Notes under the pieces: model-generated | Databases searched by the model: none | What the model saw: only the letters and a program-made list of their open reading frames with translations | What the model was told of the DNA's origin: nothing | Made by a program: the position numbers and the translations under genes | Shown: positions 20,054-33,200 of the stretch, in pieces | Position numbering within the stretch: position 1 is the first letter of the stretch | How the letters are laid out: the number at the start of each line of letters is the position of its first letter | NCBI GenBank assembly: GCA_015680685.1 | Contig: MNCI01011864.1 | Location: forward strand, 836,404 to 887,277 | Direction of reading: 5' to 3' | DNA: 50,874 nucleotides | Source of the DNA: Gnetum montanum | Taxonomy: Eukaryota; Streptophyta; Gnetopsida; Gnetales; Gnetaceae

Positions 20054-22554
20054 ATGTCTCTTTCACAAGATAGCAATAACGCAACATCTAGCGAGGCAAT
20101 TCATTGAAGAACCAATGAAATTTATGATGAAGAAGAAGTTTGGAGTACTCAATCTTATGCAGGAGTTTCATATGTTCATAGACACCCCAACAATACTTAA
20201 GGACTTTTGTCATCCAACTCAGACACCTCTAGTGAAGATGGGACATCCCCTAGAATGAGAGGATCCATAAGGCCTAGGACCTTCTCAATGGGTAGCAAGA
20301 ATACATCAAGGGATAAGTGGGAGACTTACAAAAGTTATGACAAGTCTTCCAGTTCCCTCTCTTCCTCTGCTCTTTCAACGTTGGGTTGTGACATGGATGA
20401 CTATTCCTTAAGGGGTCGATGTAGAAATAAAAATCGAATCCATAGGAAAAATCAAGAACACCAACATGAACATAGACAACATTGTTTCAACTCACGAGTT
20501 CATAACCTATTTAGTGACGATGAACCCCTATTGGCCACTAAGGACCTAATGCATATAACAGAGGCCATTCAGATATCTCACAGGCATCGTAAGGAAAGCC
20601 GTCTACCCAGGCTTGATTTAAACAACTTTTCTAAGTTCTTAGGAGGCTATGATTCAGATCCACAACATCATTTACAAGCCTTCTATGATGCTTGTGTATG
20701 GAACAACATTGAGAATCGGTGGCAAAGGCTTAAGCTCTTCCCTATGACACTTGTTGGCCAAGCTAAAATATGGTACAGGTCTTTAAAACTGAATTCAATT
20801 TGTTGTTGGCCTATAATGTTAAACCTCTTCAATGAAAGATATCAAACCTATACAAGAGTATCAACCTTGAGCATACAAATCCAAGAGTGAAAACAAGGGC
20901 AACATGAACCCTTGGACACGACCTTAGAAAGATATTACTCTTTGTTAAACAAATGCCTAGGCCATGGGTTCTCTGAGGAAAGGCTATTATATCACATCAT
21001 GGATGGGCTCTGTAATGAAACAAGGGAGACCCTTGGGATGTATGCCCTAGGTCAACTATATGAACTACAAACCCATCAATTCCAAGAGCTTATTAAGTAG
21101 GTAGCAAAAGAAGAAGTAGAAATAGCCAATTGGGATAATGTTAAAAAATCTCAATAGGACCAAACTCTTGAAATAACAAAGGTCCATAATTATGAAGAGG
21201 AGAAATCAACTCACCTCGAGGAGGTGAAATTGTCCCTACCTTTGCCAATACTAAGATCACTAAATGAGATTGAAGCAAAGATCAACAAGATGACAGAGTG
21301 TGTATATGAAAAATGTGGAGAATATGCAGACATTATTAGAGGGAGACCCATGCAAGATAACTTTGATGACTAAAAAAAATAAAGGATACCAAACCTAGAA
21401 ACATGATAGAACACCATTGGACAATAGGAAAGAAGGGCTGAAGAAAATGAGGATAGGGGCTCAATAGAAAATCATAAGTATCAATGCGATGTTTGCCTGT
21501 ATGATCATCTAAAAGGCTAATGCCCAATCTTGTCACATCTACATGAGCATTGGGAAAGAATGTTACATCTAAATTTTGTAGAGAAGTACATGGTTGGATG
21601 CATCCTTATTCCACAACTTTATGGGCAATTCCATAACTCATCATACTATCCATGGGAAAATTCTTACTAGCTTCAATACTGTGCTCAACCATAGTGGAAA
21701 AACCCCCAGTTGTGGGGGAGGCCATCACCAAACTAGCCACACCCTTTGTATCNTTTTTCCACTATGGTTGAGCACAGTATTGAAGCTAGTAAGAATTTTC
21801 CCATGGATAGTATGATGAGTTATGGAATTGCCCATNAACTAGATCAACATCCTCTACTTCACCTCGTCGTTATCACTCTCCTGAGTATCATCAACCCATG
21901 TCCTCTCCTATGAGATCACCATCTCATGTTCCTTACACTCCTCCTTACTCTCAATATTCTCATCCTTCACCTCCTTCTACATAGCCACTAGTTGTACTAG
22001 AAGGTTTTTCACCACATCACCAACCGATGAACATTATTTGTGCTGCTACTATCAACAATAGTGGGAGTTCCCCACAACATCAAAAGTGTCTTTTCTTTAG
22101 GCATGACCATAGAAAGAGACAACATGATTCTAAAACCATTGCATCCTCCAACTCAGCACAAGTCCAACATAGTGATGCATCTTCCTCTTCAAACTTAACA
22201 CCTCTTGCTAGCTTATCCAGGCCACCAATTAATACTCCAACAACCATGTGGCCCAACAAATATAACAACATGAGGAGACATATCAATCCTTGCATATTGT
22301 CTTATGGTCATGTGTGCCATAGTGGGTTAGCTTCTTATCACATAACCACATCTTATAATCTACCCCACTATGCCTACTTTAATCAAGTGTGTGAACCCCA
22401 ATTTGGGTACGTTCCTACCACTACACTAGAAGACACCTAGTGGTTTGGATATGACCGGACCCCAATATTTCCAACATGCATGCATCCTAACTTTCCAATT
22501 ATTAATTCTTGCCATGATCAAAGGTTTAGTCATGGGGGATACCCCCCATTGTAA
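20054..22554 (+). pseudogene. E4 gag polyprotein, decayed
   Basis: From ATG 20054 one frame runs to about 21700 through several stops. It contains ITEAIQISHRHRKESRLPRL, FLGGYDSDPQHHLQAFYDAC (20640-20700), WQRLKLFPMTLVGQAKIWY, CLGHGF..HIMDGLCNETRETLGMYA (20950-21050), and a zinc-knuckle-like CDVCLYDHLKG.CP (21486-21525). A Ser/Pro-rich tail (21840-22440) follows in another frame and ends near HGGYPPL. It is homologous to E2, E3 and E6 gag but belongs to a distinct subfamily. Positions 21753-21836 hold an N-bounded inverted copy of 21621-21702, probably an assembly error. No protease-like block follows. Confidence 0.82.
21621..21835. repeat. Perfect 82-bp inverted repeat with N-bounded right arm
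   Basis: Positions 21621-21702 and 21754-21835 are exact reverse complements. The right arm is bounded by single Ns at 21753 and 21836. The left arm reads as gag in the expected frame and the right arm does not. This is most likely a misplaced contig and not a real hairpin. Confidence 0.9.
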
Positions 22555-24492
22555 CAAGCAAAATTAGTAAATGTTTTTCCTTTTCTTTGGTCTTATAATT
22601 TTTTGTTTTCTAATTTCTTATTTTCCAATTTGTCGTTTTATCTTTTTGAGGGTAATCTCATTTGTGAATAAAATACTCATGTAACCAGTTAGTTAAGGCA
22701 TTGCTCTATGTTATTGAGTCACAAGTGACTAATTATTTGGACAGTGAGCCCACAACATCCATCCATTCTATTAATAAGAGGTTCTTGCTCTAGGTATGAT
22801 GATATTCTTGTTATCATTAAAACTTAAAGTAACTTTGTACTCATTATGCCCAGAGTGAAGATTGACATACTAAGAGGGAATGGCAAGGGTGTGACATCAA
22901 GGGAACTTGTGGATTCTCTTTGGTGACATCTGTATGTGCTATCATGTAGTTTGGTTATACTGAAATCCTTGTAGATCTAACAAACAATGGGAGTAAGAGT
23001 TGTAATAAAGGAACTCAATGCTGTTCTGGGGGGTTCCATTGGAAAGATATGCATCCATGCCTGAAGGTTGGTGGCTTCTTCGGATCACCTTTGGAAAAGA
23101 CAAAGTGCAAAAGAGGCTAGAAAAAGAAAAAGAAAAGAAGAAGAAAAACATGTTGAAAACAAATTCAAATCACTCCTCCCTTGCGCAAAATGCCAAGTGA
23201 TCGTACACCTTGCTATCATGATGCTTTTATGGTTGTCTATCATTGGGATGAAATAATGCGATGTCATTGATTAGAGGTATAGACTTGGTTTTGATCTTGG
23301 ATCAAAAGGCTAATGGTACTTTAATCACACACAACACATAGGATTCATTGTGCCCAAGGTACGTTACCTCACGTCCCAATCTCTGCAATCCCTTTTACAA
23401 TTCATCTCATGTCATGGTCTAGATACTTCTAACTTGTATCTTGTGTGGTATAGAATTTGTACCTCATAGCGATGGTGCTTAACATGTGTGTGTTTTGTTG
23501 CACAAGTGCAGGTTGCATTTAACCCTTCTAGTGCCTACAAACATTTTAAGGTGTGGTTACGCAAGGGCATTATAGGTTGGAATTTGCTTTGGGGAGGATC
23601 CACTTGTGTGACTTTTGTAATTTGTACTTGTTGCACACCACCACATCATTTTATACCCTCTGAGTACTCCATTGTCAAATCTATTCTTTCCTTTGTCATC
23701 ATTTTACTCAAACATTCCTTATAACCATTACATGTCCTTTTTCCTTATCCTTTTCGAAGAACTTCATTGTATGACTCCACTTCATTACACTTTCGGTGTC
23801 TCAATTCTCACTTGCCACTACCCTAGACCTTTCAAATCTACCTCAAATCCTTCAATTTTGGCCCTAAAACCTCAAACAATCATCAATTCTACTAAGTACC
23901 CTATCTTGGTTGGGATGCAATATTGGGTACTCGGTATCAAGTTTGATGTCATATTGAGTATGCACTATCGCATCCATAAAAAGTATATATAGGAGACCCT
24001 TGCGCACTACACACATCATTTTCAACAGTTGGCGTGGGGGGAGTTCAAATTTTCTTCCATGATTTTCAAAGCCTTGCGAGTCTAAATTCAACTTCCAATA
24101 TTTTACCCTTCAACACTCCGATTTCTTTTCCGATTGAACCTAATTAAACCTGAAGTGTTCAACTTAGTCGTGGAGGAGGAGTATTGTAGAACTTGCACAT
24201 ACTTTTTTCAAAATTTGCTATCACCTGAAGGATATCATAGGGGTAAGTACTATTAGAAATTCATGCCAAACTAATTTTCTCCCTTCACCTAAGTCATCTA
24301 AGTTGTTATATGAGTAATCTAAATAGATTAGGTCCAACATTAAACTTTTAGGGCAACTTCCTTGAAAAATTTCTAACTCTATAATCACACTAAGCAAAGA
24401 ATTAAACATTTATTAAAGGTAATGAGTAAGGTATAAGATAACCAAATTTCTTTAAATAACCTTACTAACAATCGGTCCTTCTATGATTATAG
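22555..24492 (+). other. E4 non-coding block between gag and second ORF
   Basis: A T-rich stretch (22560-22650) is followed by blocks shared with E3 and E6, such as CATCCATCCATTCTATTAATAAGAGG (22756-22780; compare 34345-34371), CTCATTATGCCCAGA, and AAGGGTGTGACATCAAGGGAACTTG (22886-22910; compare 40826-40850). Only short, unconserved ORFs occur. In E6 the equivalent block lies after integrase, so here it marks where pol has been lost. Confidence 0.65.
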
Positions 24493-27171
24493 ATGGCCCT
24501 TAAAAGTGGATAGCAAGCAGGACCTTCTCAAGGTGCATCTAAATGCCCAAGAGGAGGTAGAGGCCAAGGACCTCATCTAAAACATGCAGAGTAGGAGGCA
24601 CAATCATTTAGCATCCATAAAGAAACTCCTATCACTGTACAATCTAGCCAAGCACAAGGTGGAGAGGTTAGGGAACTGGAACAAGGAAAACACCTCACAT
24701 TGTCCCTAGAATGTGTTCAAGCCATTCAAGAAAAGTCCACATCCTCTACTATGATTGTGGAACTTAATTTTGGGCCTTTTACTAAATTCACCCATAAACC
24801 AGTCAAGAATCTACTTAAGGGATCTCCACTATGGCCTATCCTCTTAGAGGGTGGAGAGTGGTATTTGGGTGAAGCATATCAATTCTGGCACAATAAAGAA
24901 GAGGGCACCACTATTGATATTGGTGGAATTTCAATAGATTTCTCCACAAAGGCCATTGTGGAAGTTTTGAATCTTCCAAATAGAGGGCCCAAAGTTGCTT
25001 ATTTGTCCACTCACTCTGATGTAGATGCAAGGAAAGTATGGTTAAAAAGGGCATATGACAAAGAGGATAAGACATATAGAGAATTAACCCTCACTTATCA
25101 TATTTTTCCAACAAAGGGTTTAAACAGAATTTCTACTTATGTGACAAGAGGAAGTATAATTTTTATGGGCAAGGTTAATGCCAATTTTCCTCATCTATAT
25201 TTAACAGAAATATTAAGGTTGTTTGAAGAATAGAAGGTAGGAAATTTTGCACTACTCTTTTTGTGTGTAATCAGGAAGCTATGTTGGCATGTTGGAATTC
25301 TGGGGGTACAATAATGACATCCTTAGAAAAGCTTAGAATGCTTCATATGTTGAATTACTAAAGCCACAAGCACTAAGAAAAAATGTTGGTGAGAGGTTGG
25401 AGCCTGAACAAGAATAGACGGTTGGGCCCACTACACCTCAAACAACAGGGGCTAGCCAACAACAAGAAGCAGGGCCTAGCATGCAGCCCACACACTAGTA
25501 AGACTAGCAACCATTATTGCCGCCACAAGATTACTGACCATCGATGAGCCATCTTAGGGCCATCGTTGAGACAGTCAGTTGGGGGAGTAGAGATGAGGCC
25601 AATCTCTTCAAGGTAATTGATGATGTTGTATGACCTACCATATCAATTGATCCTACAAGGGGTGAAGTCTCAATTCAATTAGGAGGAGGGAAATCACATT
25701 GGTCACAAAAAATCTCTGGAAATGCTGCATCATTCCAAGTGCAATTAGAAATTGGTGAAGGTGCCATAGTGGTGGTCATGCAATACCAGAATGCAACTAG
25801 AGTAGTAGAAGTGGCCATGGATCACATCAAATAATATTTTAATGTTCTTGTTGTGCCACCAGCAGATCTAACTGGAGAAAGAGATGCTCAATTCCTAACT
25901 GGCCCTTTGATGACTCCCGCTGTGCATGAGGATGTTCTTGATCATTTACTGTAGATAGGGCAAGTAATGACCTCTCTATTTGACATTCCTAATAATGTCA
26001 CTACAGTATAGTCAAACCTCATCACCACTAAAGGGAAGCTAATCATGGCTAAGATTAGGGCTAAATATGTAGTAGTCAAGTTGCAGAGCGTCCAGGAAAA
26101 TTTTGTTGCCATATAGGCAGAACGATGGGATTCATCCCAATTTGTTGCAGCTGATCAGTTAGAATCCTATAGAACGGAGCAACTAAATAAATTGTTAATG
26201 GAGAATAAAAGGGTGGCGATGGAAAAAGAGAAGGCTAATTGGGATGCTTCAAAAGCACAAGCTCAGATGTATGTACATGTTAAAGCTCTCAAGGCCTTAT
26301 AAGAGGAGAATAAACTACTTGCTATTAAGAACCTCCAGTTTACTACCATTGAAAAATAGAAAAATGTTCTTGAGAAAAGCCTTTAGAAAATGAGAGAATA
26401 ATTAATAAGAGTAAACCAAGATATAAGTCGCTTAGTGAGAGAAAATAGAACCCTCTGAATGGAGGAGATACACACCATCCGATAGAAGACAACTATTGAA
26501 ATAAGTGCATGGCAAGATGAGGCTAAAAAGCATGAAAGATTAAAGGAGCACTTCCACAACTAGGTGGGCATGTACAAGGAAATCATTGGGAAGGAACTTG
26601 AAATGGCCAAGGCACATATAAACTCTCTTAGTGCTCAAAACACTGATTGGTTGGCCATTTTGGATACTTATGCCCTTGTTCATCAGGTGGACTTAAAAAG
26701 TTGAGACTTGTAGATTCAAGATCTCAAAGAATACATGGAGTTGGAAAATTTGTGATATGCCAACTTAGCCATGTTGATAGAAGGATGCTCGAGGAATGAG
26801 CTTGAGAAGTAAGTAGCGACCACTTATGCAAGATATGAAGCTGAGTTTGCTGAACATAAGAAAACATTGCAGAGATTAGAGGTTGCAAACTATGAATTGG
26901 AGGTGGTAAAGGCTAGTTACCAAAGTCAAAAAGATGTAGCAGCAGACTTGGCTTGATGGCTTACAGGTTACTAGGAACTCAAAGATAAAGCTAGAGCCTA
27001 TGGATAGCTATTTTTGGCATGGTATGTCAAGGCCAATCAAATGTTCTTGTAGCTGTTGTGTCCATGGGAAGTGCCAGCTCCATCAAACATTGGAACATTA
27101 GCATGGATGGCTCATAATCCTCAGATAGAAGAGGAGAAGCTTCAAGTGCTTCTTCAAAGGTATTGATTTCA
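24493..27171 (+). pseudogene. E4 extra ORF: unknown N-terminal domain plus long coiled coil
   Basis: ATG at 24493 starts a frame that, through two TAG stops, joins an open stretch to 25233. After one frameshift near 25.3 kb, a single other frame runs to about 27165. The open part (24700-25233) has WYLGEAYQFWHNKEEGTTID, STKAIVEVLNLPNRGP, and RISTYVTRGSIIFMGKVNAN near its end. It resembles, from memory, a plant-only domain of retrotransposon-associated ORFs, but I cannot name the family firmly. A Pro/Gln-rich linker (25420-25520) follows, then a region with PADLTGERDAQFLTGPLMTP (25860-25920), then about 270 codons rich in K, E, Q, L and A with heptad-like spacing (about 26100-26960), a probable coiled coil. 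Most breaks are TAG or TGA, as expected from C to T decay. The role is unknown; a structural or silencing-related accessory protein is conceivable. Confidence 0.7.
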
Positions 27172-27419
27172 NNNNNNNNNNNNNNNNNNNNNNNNNNNNN
27201 NNNNNNNNNNNNNNNNNNNNNNNNNNNNNNNNNNNNNNNNNNNNNNNNNNNNNNNNNNNNNNNNNNNNNNNNNNNNNNNNNNNNNNNNNNNNNNNNNNNN
27301 NNNNNNNNNNNNNNNNNNNNNNNNNNNNNNNNNNNNNNNNNNNNNNNNNNNNNNNNNNNNNNNNNNNNNNNNNNNNNNNNNNNNNNNNNNNNNNNNNNNN
27401 NNNNNNNNNNNNNNNNNNN
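27172..27419. other. Assembly gap (248 N)
   Basis: The run of N spans the end of the E4 interior and the first part of its 3' LTR. By alignment to the 5' LTR, roughly 170 bp of LTR and the polypurine side should lie within it. Confidence 0.95.
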
Positions 27420-28089
27420 TAGCAGTTTAGCTTTTAGTTATTCTCAGTGCATGCTCATAGTGTGATGTTTGTAATTGTATGGAACCTTTGTTCGAGTGTG
27501 ATGTACTTGGACACGCACACAATCGATAATAAAGATCGAGATTACTCCATCATTGCAGCATTCACTTAGCTTTTAATTGTTGATTATTTATTACTATTTT
27601 CTTAATTAATATTTCTTTTATCATCATTTACTATTCTTGTTGTTAACATGGAATGAGTATGCTTTAATCATGAACATTTAAGTGTAACTACATGGTAACC
27701 CAGTAGCGTATCGAGTAGTGCTTCAAGTGATGTGTGGTTGGTAATCCCAGAAGTAGTACATAAAGTCCAAGATGTGTATGGATGATTAGGAATGGATGCT
27801 CAGCACACTTAGGCTAGCTTAGATCATATTTCTTATTGCCCATTAGCTTAATTAAGTATCTCTTATTGTTCTTAGGAGTGGCATAGTAGTAGGGATGACA
27901 TCATACACCTCACTTTGGACTAAACCATAGGTGACAACGTAGATACTAGTCCAAGTGGAAAGGCAACGAACTACGATTAACGTATAATTGTCTAAGTGCC
28001 ACAACTAGTCCATCCGTGGAGTTCAACTGGATCGCGGGTGCATGCTCGTATTCGTATGGTTGAGCGTAGGGGTACCTTACCACTCATCA
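27420..28089 (+). repeat. E4 3' LTR, right part (670 bp)
   Basis: It matches 19242-19919 of the 5' LTR over its length (for example GTGATGTTTGTAATTGTA, AAAGATCGAGATTACTCCATC and AAGTGCCACAACTAGTC). Scattered substitutions show it is an old insertion. It ends CACTCATCA at 28089. Confidence 0.85.
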
Positions 28090-28695
28090 CCAAGCATTAC
28101 ACTACTAGGTGAACCAAGTAATAATGGTACTAAAATTACCATGTGAATATATGTTTACACTCGAAATTGGTCATGCTCATTTTGCCAATTAATTATCGTG
28201 CATGGAAATGTAAATATTAACTAAGTACATGAAACATAAATATTAACTAAGTACATGTAAAGTAAAATTGAATGAAAAGTAAATTTAATCTAAGTCAAAG
28301 TACTACAATGAATAAGAATCAATCTTAATCTTATTTTCATTCATGGAATGTGTCTAGCTACATTGCCATTTGAATAAGATGCCGTACAACTGACTCAAAT
28401 CTACACTGCAGGCACTCACTGACTATTCTCTAAGACTATAAAATAAAACTGTAAGGGTTCAGCTACTTTATTTAGAAAAAATTACCAAATACATGGTGGA
28501 AGCATGCATATTTATAGGTATAGGAACATACTGCATCAATGGGTACATGTCAATGCATACACGTTGACATAGCTATGACATCATAGATGCGATGTAGCAA
28601 CTGTTAGAGACACATCAACAAGGATGCTACAACATAAGAGATTTAGCATTTACAACATCGCATCTATGATATCTCAGCCAACTGATGCTTCATCA
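28090..28695 (-). repeat. E5 LTR, right fragment
   Basis: It resumes the LTR left at 19066. A minus-strand TATA-like box lies in CCTATAAATATGC (near 28505-28520). Upstream on the minus strand is an inverted pair, ATCATAGATGCGATGTA near 28581 and ACATCGCATCTATGAT near 28655. The right end at 28695 reads TGATGAAGCATC on the minus strand. It abuts E6 gag directly, so E5 probably inserted into E6 gag and its far side was lost later. Confidence 0.65.
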
Positions 28696-30230
28696 AATTG
28701 CTACTACCCACTTGAAACATGATCAACATTAGAGAAGCAATGTATATTCCTACCATGCATGTAAGGGATAGTCACATCAAGTAACTAGATATGAATAATA
28801 TTCTGAAATTTAAAGGCAGATATGATGTAGATCCACAACATCATCTTCAAGTCTTCCACAATGCCTATGCCTAGCAGAATATCAAAAATGATTGGTAGAA
28901 ACTAAATTTTTTTCTAAAAATGCTCGTAAAGGAAGTAGGGAGCTATTATAGATCACTAGAACTAGAATTAATTCAAAGATGAAGTACCATGCTAGAGCTC
29001 TTTAATGGAAAATATAAAACTTATTCCAGAGTGTCTAATTTAAGAAAATAGATTCAAGGATGGAACAAGGGACACATGAATCCCTTAATGCCACAATAAG
29101 CAGATACTATTCCTTACTACATAGATGTCTGGGATATAGATTTTCTCAAAGGGAATAACTATGAAACATTGTCGATGGACTACAAAACAAGATAAGAGAA
29201 ATCCTTGGGATATATGCCCAAGGTAGGTTATTTGAGATGATAGCTCATCATATTCAGAGACTCATTAACTAAGTGGCAAAGGAAGAAGAAGAATTAAGGA
29301 AAAGAGAATCAAATGAAGAATACAATAGAGATCTTGCCATCAGGAAAAGGGATGTAAGAATATGCAAATCGCAAGAAGAAGAAACTTTGATGCCAATGCA
29401 AAAATTAGTTAATGACATTACAATCAAGGTAAAGAAAATGTGGGATTTTGTGGATGAGAAATTTGCTATAGCTTTGAATATGGTAGAGGAAAAGATTAAA
29501 CAAGCCCTAAATTGAGGCAAAGAAAAGAAGAGACAATAAGAAAGATAACTATAGGAACAAAGAAAAAGTTGTTGTAGTAGAGGAATAAACACACTCTAGT
29601 TTAGAGGATGATGAAGGATACTAAGTATGCCAGTATGAACATCCTAAGGGATGTTTCCCTATTATGGTCCACTTACAAGAGTTTTGGGCATACGTACTTA
29701 ATTTGAAATTCATTAAGAAACAAATGCCTAGATGGTTCCCTTATCTACAAGGTAACTTTTGATAGTCCTACTAGTAAACATACTATCCAAGTAGGGCTTA
29801 TCCTCAATCATAGAAGCAATACCAACAATAGTTGCAAAAACCATAAGTGTGGGGAATGCCACCACTAAGGCAATAGTACCCATATAGGCAACTTGAATCC
29901 TTTGGATACTATGTTCAACATTCAATATCTCTTGGGAATACTTCATTCCATGCTTCCTCTCATTACTATTCACTAGAATATCGTCAACCCACTACTTCAT
30001 AGATGGATCCAAATTCTTACATGTCCCAACTAGCAGCTAGTCCCTTACTTCAAAATCATAACTCCATACCATCAATATTGTCACTAGTCATGCAAGGAGA
30101 GCTACCAATGCAACCACCACAAAAGAGCACTACTAGATTAATAACTATACAAGAAAATGTAATAGTAAGTGAACCAAGAGCTAGGAAATGTCCTTTTTTT
30201 AGGACAATTTCAAAAAAGGTTTGAAGAATG
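28696..30230 (+). pseudogene. E6 gag, 5' truncated
   Basis: It begins at the PLLATRSMLNI-equivalent block, then RDSHIK.LDMNNI, DVDPQHHLQVFHNAYA (28820-28870), STMLELFNGKYKTYSRVSNL, an INxVAKEEEELRKRESNEEYN stretch (29266-29330), and a zinc-knuckle-like VCQYEHPKGCFPIM (29625-29665). Frames change at least once (28698 and 29273 are in different frames) and stops are frequent. It is homologous to E3 gag along its length. Confidence 0.8.
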
Positions 30231-33200
30231 GGAACTTCACCTAACCCTATCCCATCAACACACAATCCTTCAAGGAACACCATGCTTCTAGTATTTATAG
30301 ACAAGAACATCATAATTATCATGCTCACACAAACAATCACACATTGGATTAAAGTAGGAGCACTTCCCAAAAAAGAGAAAAAATCTTGGAAGTCCCTTAG
30401 TTTACCTTTAAATAGTAAGACATAAACCATGCAAGGGTTTTTTAGATTCTTGGTTTGGACTAAACCTCATTTCATAAGATATGTACAAGGCCTAGAATCT
30501 TCCCTCACTAAAGAAGAGTAACATTCACCTAGAGCTTGCTAACTAATCCATTACTGTTTCACTTGGATAAGTGAAAGATGTAATCACTACCATAAGTGGC
30601 TAATCCTATCCTACTAACTTCTTAGTCATCCATGAAGGAAAGAACAAAGGAGGATTCCCTATAATTATGCGAAGAGCATGACTTATCACTATAGTTGCTA
30701 AGCTAGGGATTAGGGGCTTTATCCTTACAAATTTCCAAGAAAGATGAAGCTAGAACCATTAAGAAACATAGAGTTCCATATATAGCATATAACAATAATG
30801 GATGTAATTGTGTGTAGAAGATCTAGATCACAAAATAGGATGATATCACACCATGCAATGAATGCATAGAAGACATGTGTACAAAACTGTTTGTATGTAG
30901 CAACCACTCAACAAGAAGGTACCTAGTGGCTGATTACTAAAAATAAAATAAAATCCAATATATGCATGGAACCATTAAACCAAATCATGATTGCCTATGT
31001 AGAAGAAATTGATAATTTAGAACATCTAAAAACACAACCTCCCTACATAGAATCTCATCAGGAGGAAGATATTGAATGGGGACAATTAGAGATACAAGAG
31101 AAGTACAAATCAAAACCCTCAAAACTAAAATCCTTGTAGGATACACTTGAGTATTCGTTTCTAAAAAATAAAAAACCAATAATTATAAATGCTAAACTTG
31201 ACAAAGAACATGAGAGGAAATTACTAGAAGTGGTGAATAAATGGCTGACTACATTTGCATGGTCCTATGATGATTTCACTTGTATTGAACCATGCATTTG
31301 TTAACATTGAATCTATACATATCCAATTGTTAAACCATGTGACCAACCTCAAAAGAAGGTTGAATTCAAAACTTAAGGAAGTTGTCAAATAAGAGTTGAA
31401 GAAATTGTTAAAGGCTAGCTTCATCTATTCTATAGAAAACAGTGAATGGGTTAGCCCATTGATCATTGTTCCAAAGAAAGATGGCAAGTGAAGGGTATAC
31501 AATGATTGTAGATTGTTGAATATGGTGATGCTGAACGATCATTTTCCTCTATAATTTGTTGATCAAGTCCTAGGCACCATCACAGGACACCAATATTATA
31601 GTTTCCCTGATGGATATAGTGGGTATAGTCAAATGTGCATTGCACCATAAGATTAGGAGAAGACCACATTCACCAATCCATGTGGGATGTTTGCATATAA
31701 GCAAATGTCCTTCAGCTTGTGTAATGCCCCCACTACTTTCTAGAGACTTGTACTAAGCATATTCTAGAAGAAAATCAACAATGGAGTTGAAGTCTTTATG
31801 GATGATTTCTATACATATGAGCTAGAGTTTAAATAATCCTTGGACCATTTAGAGTAAGTATTGAAATGATGTGTAGAAACTAATTTGAAGCTCAACTAGT
31901 AGAAAAAGCCACCTAATGATTCATTATGGTATAGTTGTGGGACACAAAGTATCTCACAAAGGAAAAGAGGTAGATCTAGAAAAGATCAAAGTCATTTAGA
32001 ATATCAATTAGAGGCCATAAACTGTCAAAGATGTAAAATTATTTCTAGGCCATACATGATACTATAAGAGATTTATTAAAATTTTTTTAAAGATTCCCAA
32101 ACTATTGGTGGAACTAACTAAGAAAGATGCACCATTTTAATGGATAGAGCAATGTGAGAAAGTATTTGAAACCTTGACATAATAATTAATTGAGACACTA
32201 ATCCTTCAAGCTCCAAATTGGTCTAAGCCTTTCCACATTATGACAGATGCTTCAAACTATGCATTAGGATTAGTACTTAATTGGATGAATAGATAAAACC
32301 TTATTATATACACTATGCTAGTCAAAGCATCACCAGGGCACAACTCAACTACACCACCATAGAAAAGGAGCTTATGGTTGTGAGGTATGCACTTTAAAAA
32401 TTCAAATATTATGTGCTTGATTATTCTATCTATGTCCATATTGATCATAGTGCCATCAGATTTCTAATGAACAAACCAGTGGTTAGTGCTAAAGTGATAA
32501 GATGATTCATTATCTTAAAAGAGTTTGACATGACCATGATTGATAAGAAAAAAACTAAAAATGTTATAGTAGATCATTTATCAAGACTCAGATGGGAATA
32601 CTATGAGAATGATGAATTAATATCAGACCTATTTCTTGATGAAAATTTTATTCACTAAGATTGCAATGATTATAGACTCAGCAGAGAAGCTATGGCTCAC
32701 TCATTACATAACATATTTCACCAAACAAAAAATTACTATTGAATGGGATAAGAAACATAAGGAACAATTCCTTCATAGAGTAAAAAGGTATATGGAAATC
32801 AATGGAAATCTTTACAAGATATGTGTTGATGGGTTAATATGATGGTATGTTCTAGAAGAAAGTCAAAAAAGAGTCCTATAATATGCACATGAAGGACCAT
32901 GTGATGGTTACTACATAGGATGAAGGATAGCATTGAAATTGATAATGGAAAGTTACTTTTGGCCTACCATATTCAAGGATGTACATTGGTTTGCATGAAA
33001 AATACCAAAAAGTTGGAGGGCTAATAGCTAGAAATGAAGGATCACAATAGTTGATACAATCATTGGAATCCTTTAACATTTGGGGAATTGACTTTATGGG
33101 AACCATCATGCCAATGTCAAATAGAAATTCCTACATCATAGCAACTATTGATTATTGAATAAAGTGAGTAGAAGTAGCTACAGTTAAAGATTTCACAACT

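Larger units (their letters stand above)
19067..28089 (+). mobile_element. E4: gag-only LTR element with an extra long ORF, nested in E5 LTR
   Basis: The order is 5' LTR (19067-19919), primer site (19921-19938), gag (20054-22554), a non-coding block (22555-24492), a second decayed ORF of about 885 codons (24493-27171), an assembly gap, and 3' LTR (to 28089). The flanks ctaag/ccaag form a 5-bp target duplication with one transition. No protease active site, reverse transcriptase, RNase H or integrase is recognisable. The extra ORF is in sense and lies where plant Ty3/gypsy elements of the Athila/Tat group may carry additional ORFs. Confidence 0.8.

Noticed and set aside
21594-21835. Strong hairpin in E4 gag as a regulatory structure
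   Set aside because: The right arm is exactly bounded by Ns and identical to the left arm, so an assembly fault is the better explanation.
27163-27465. 100-residue ORF across the gap
   Set aside because: It is almost entirely N and exists only because Ns do not create stops.
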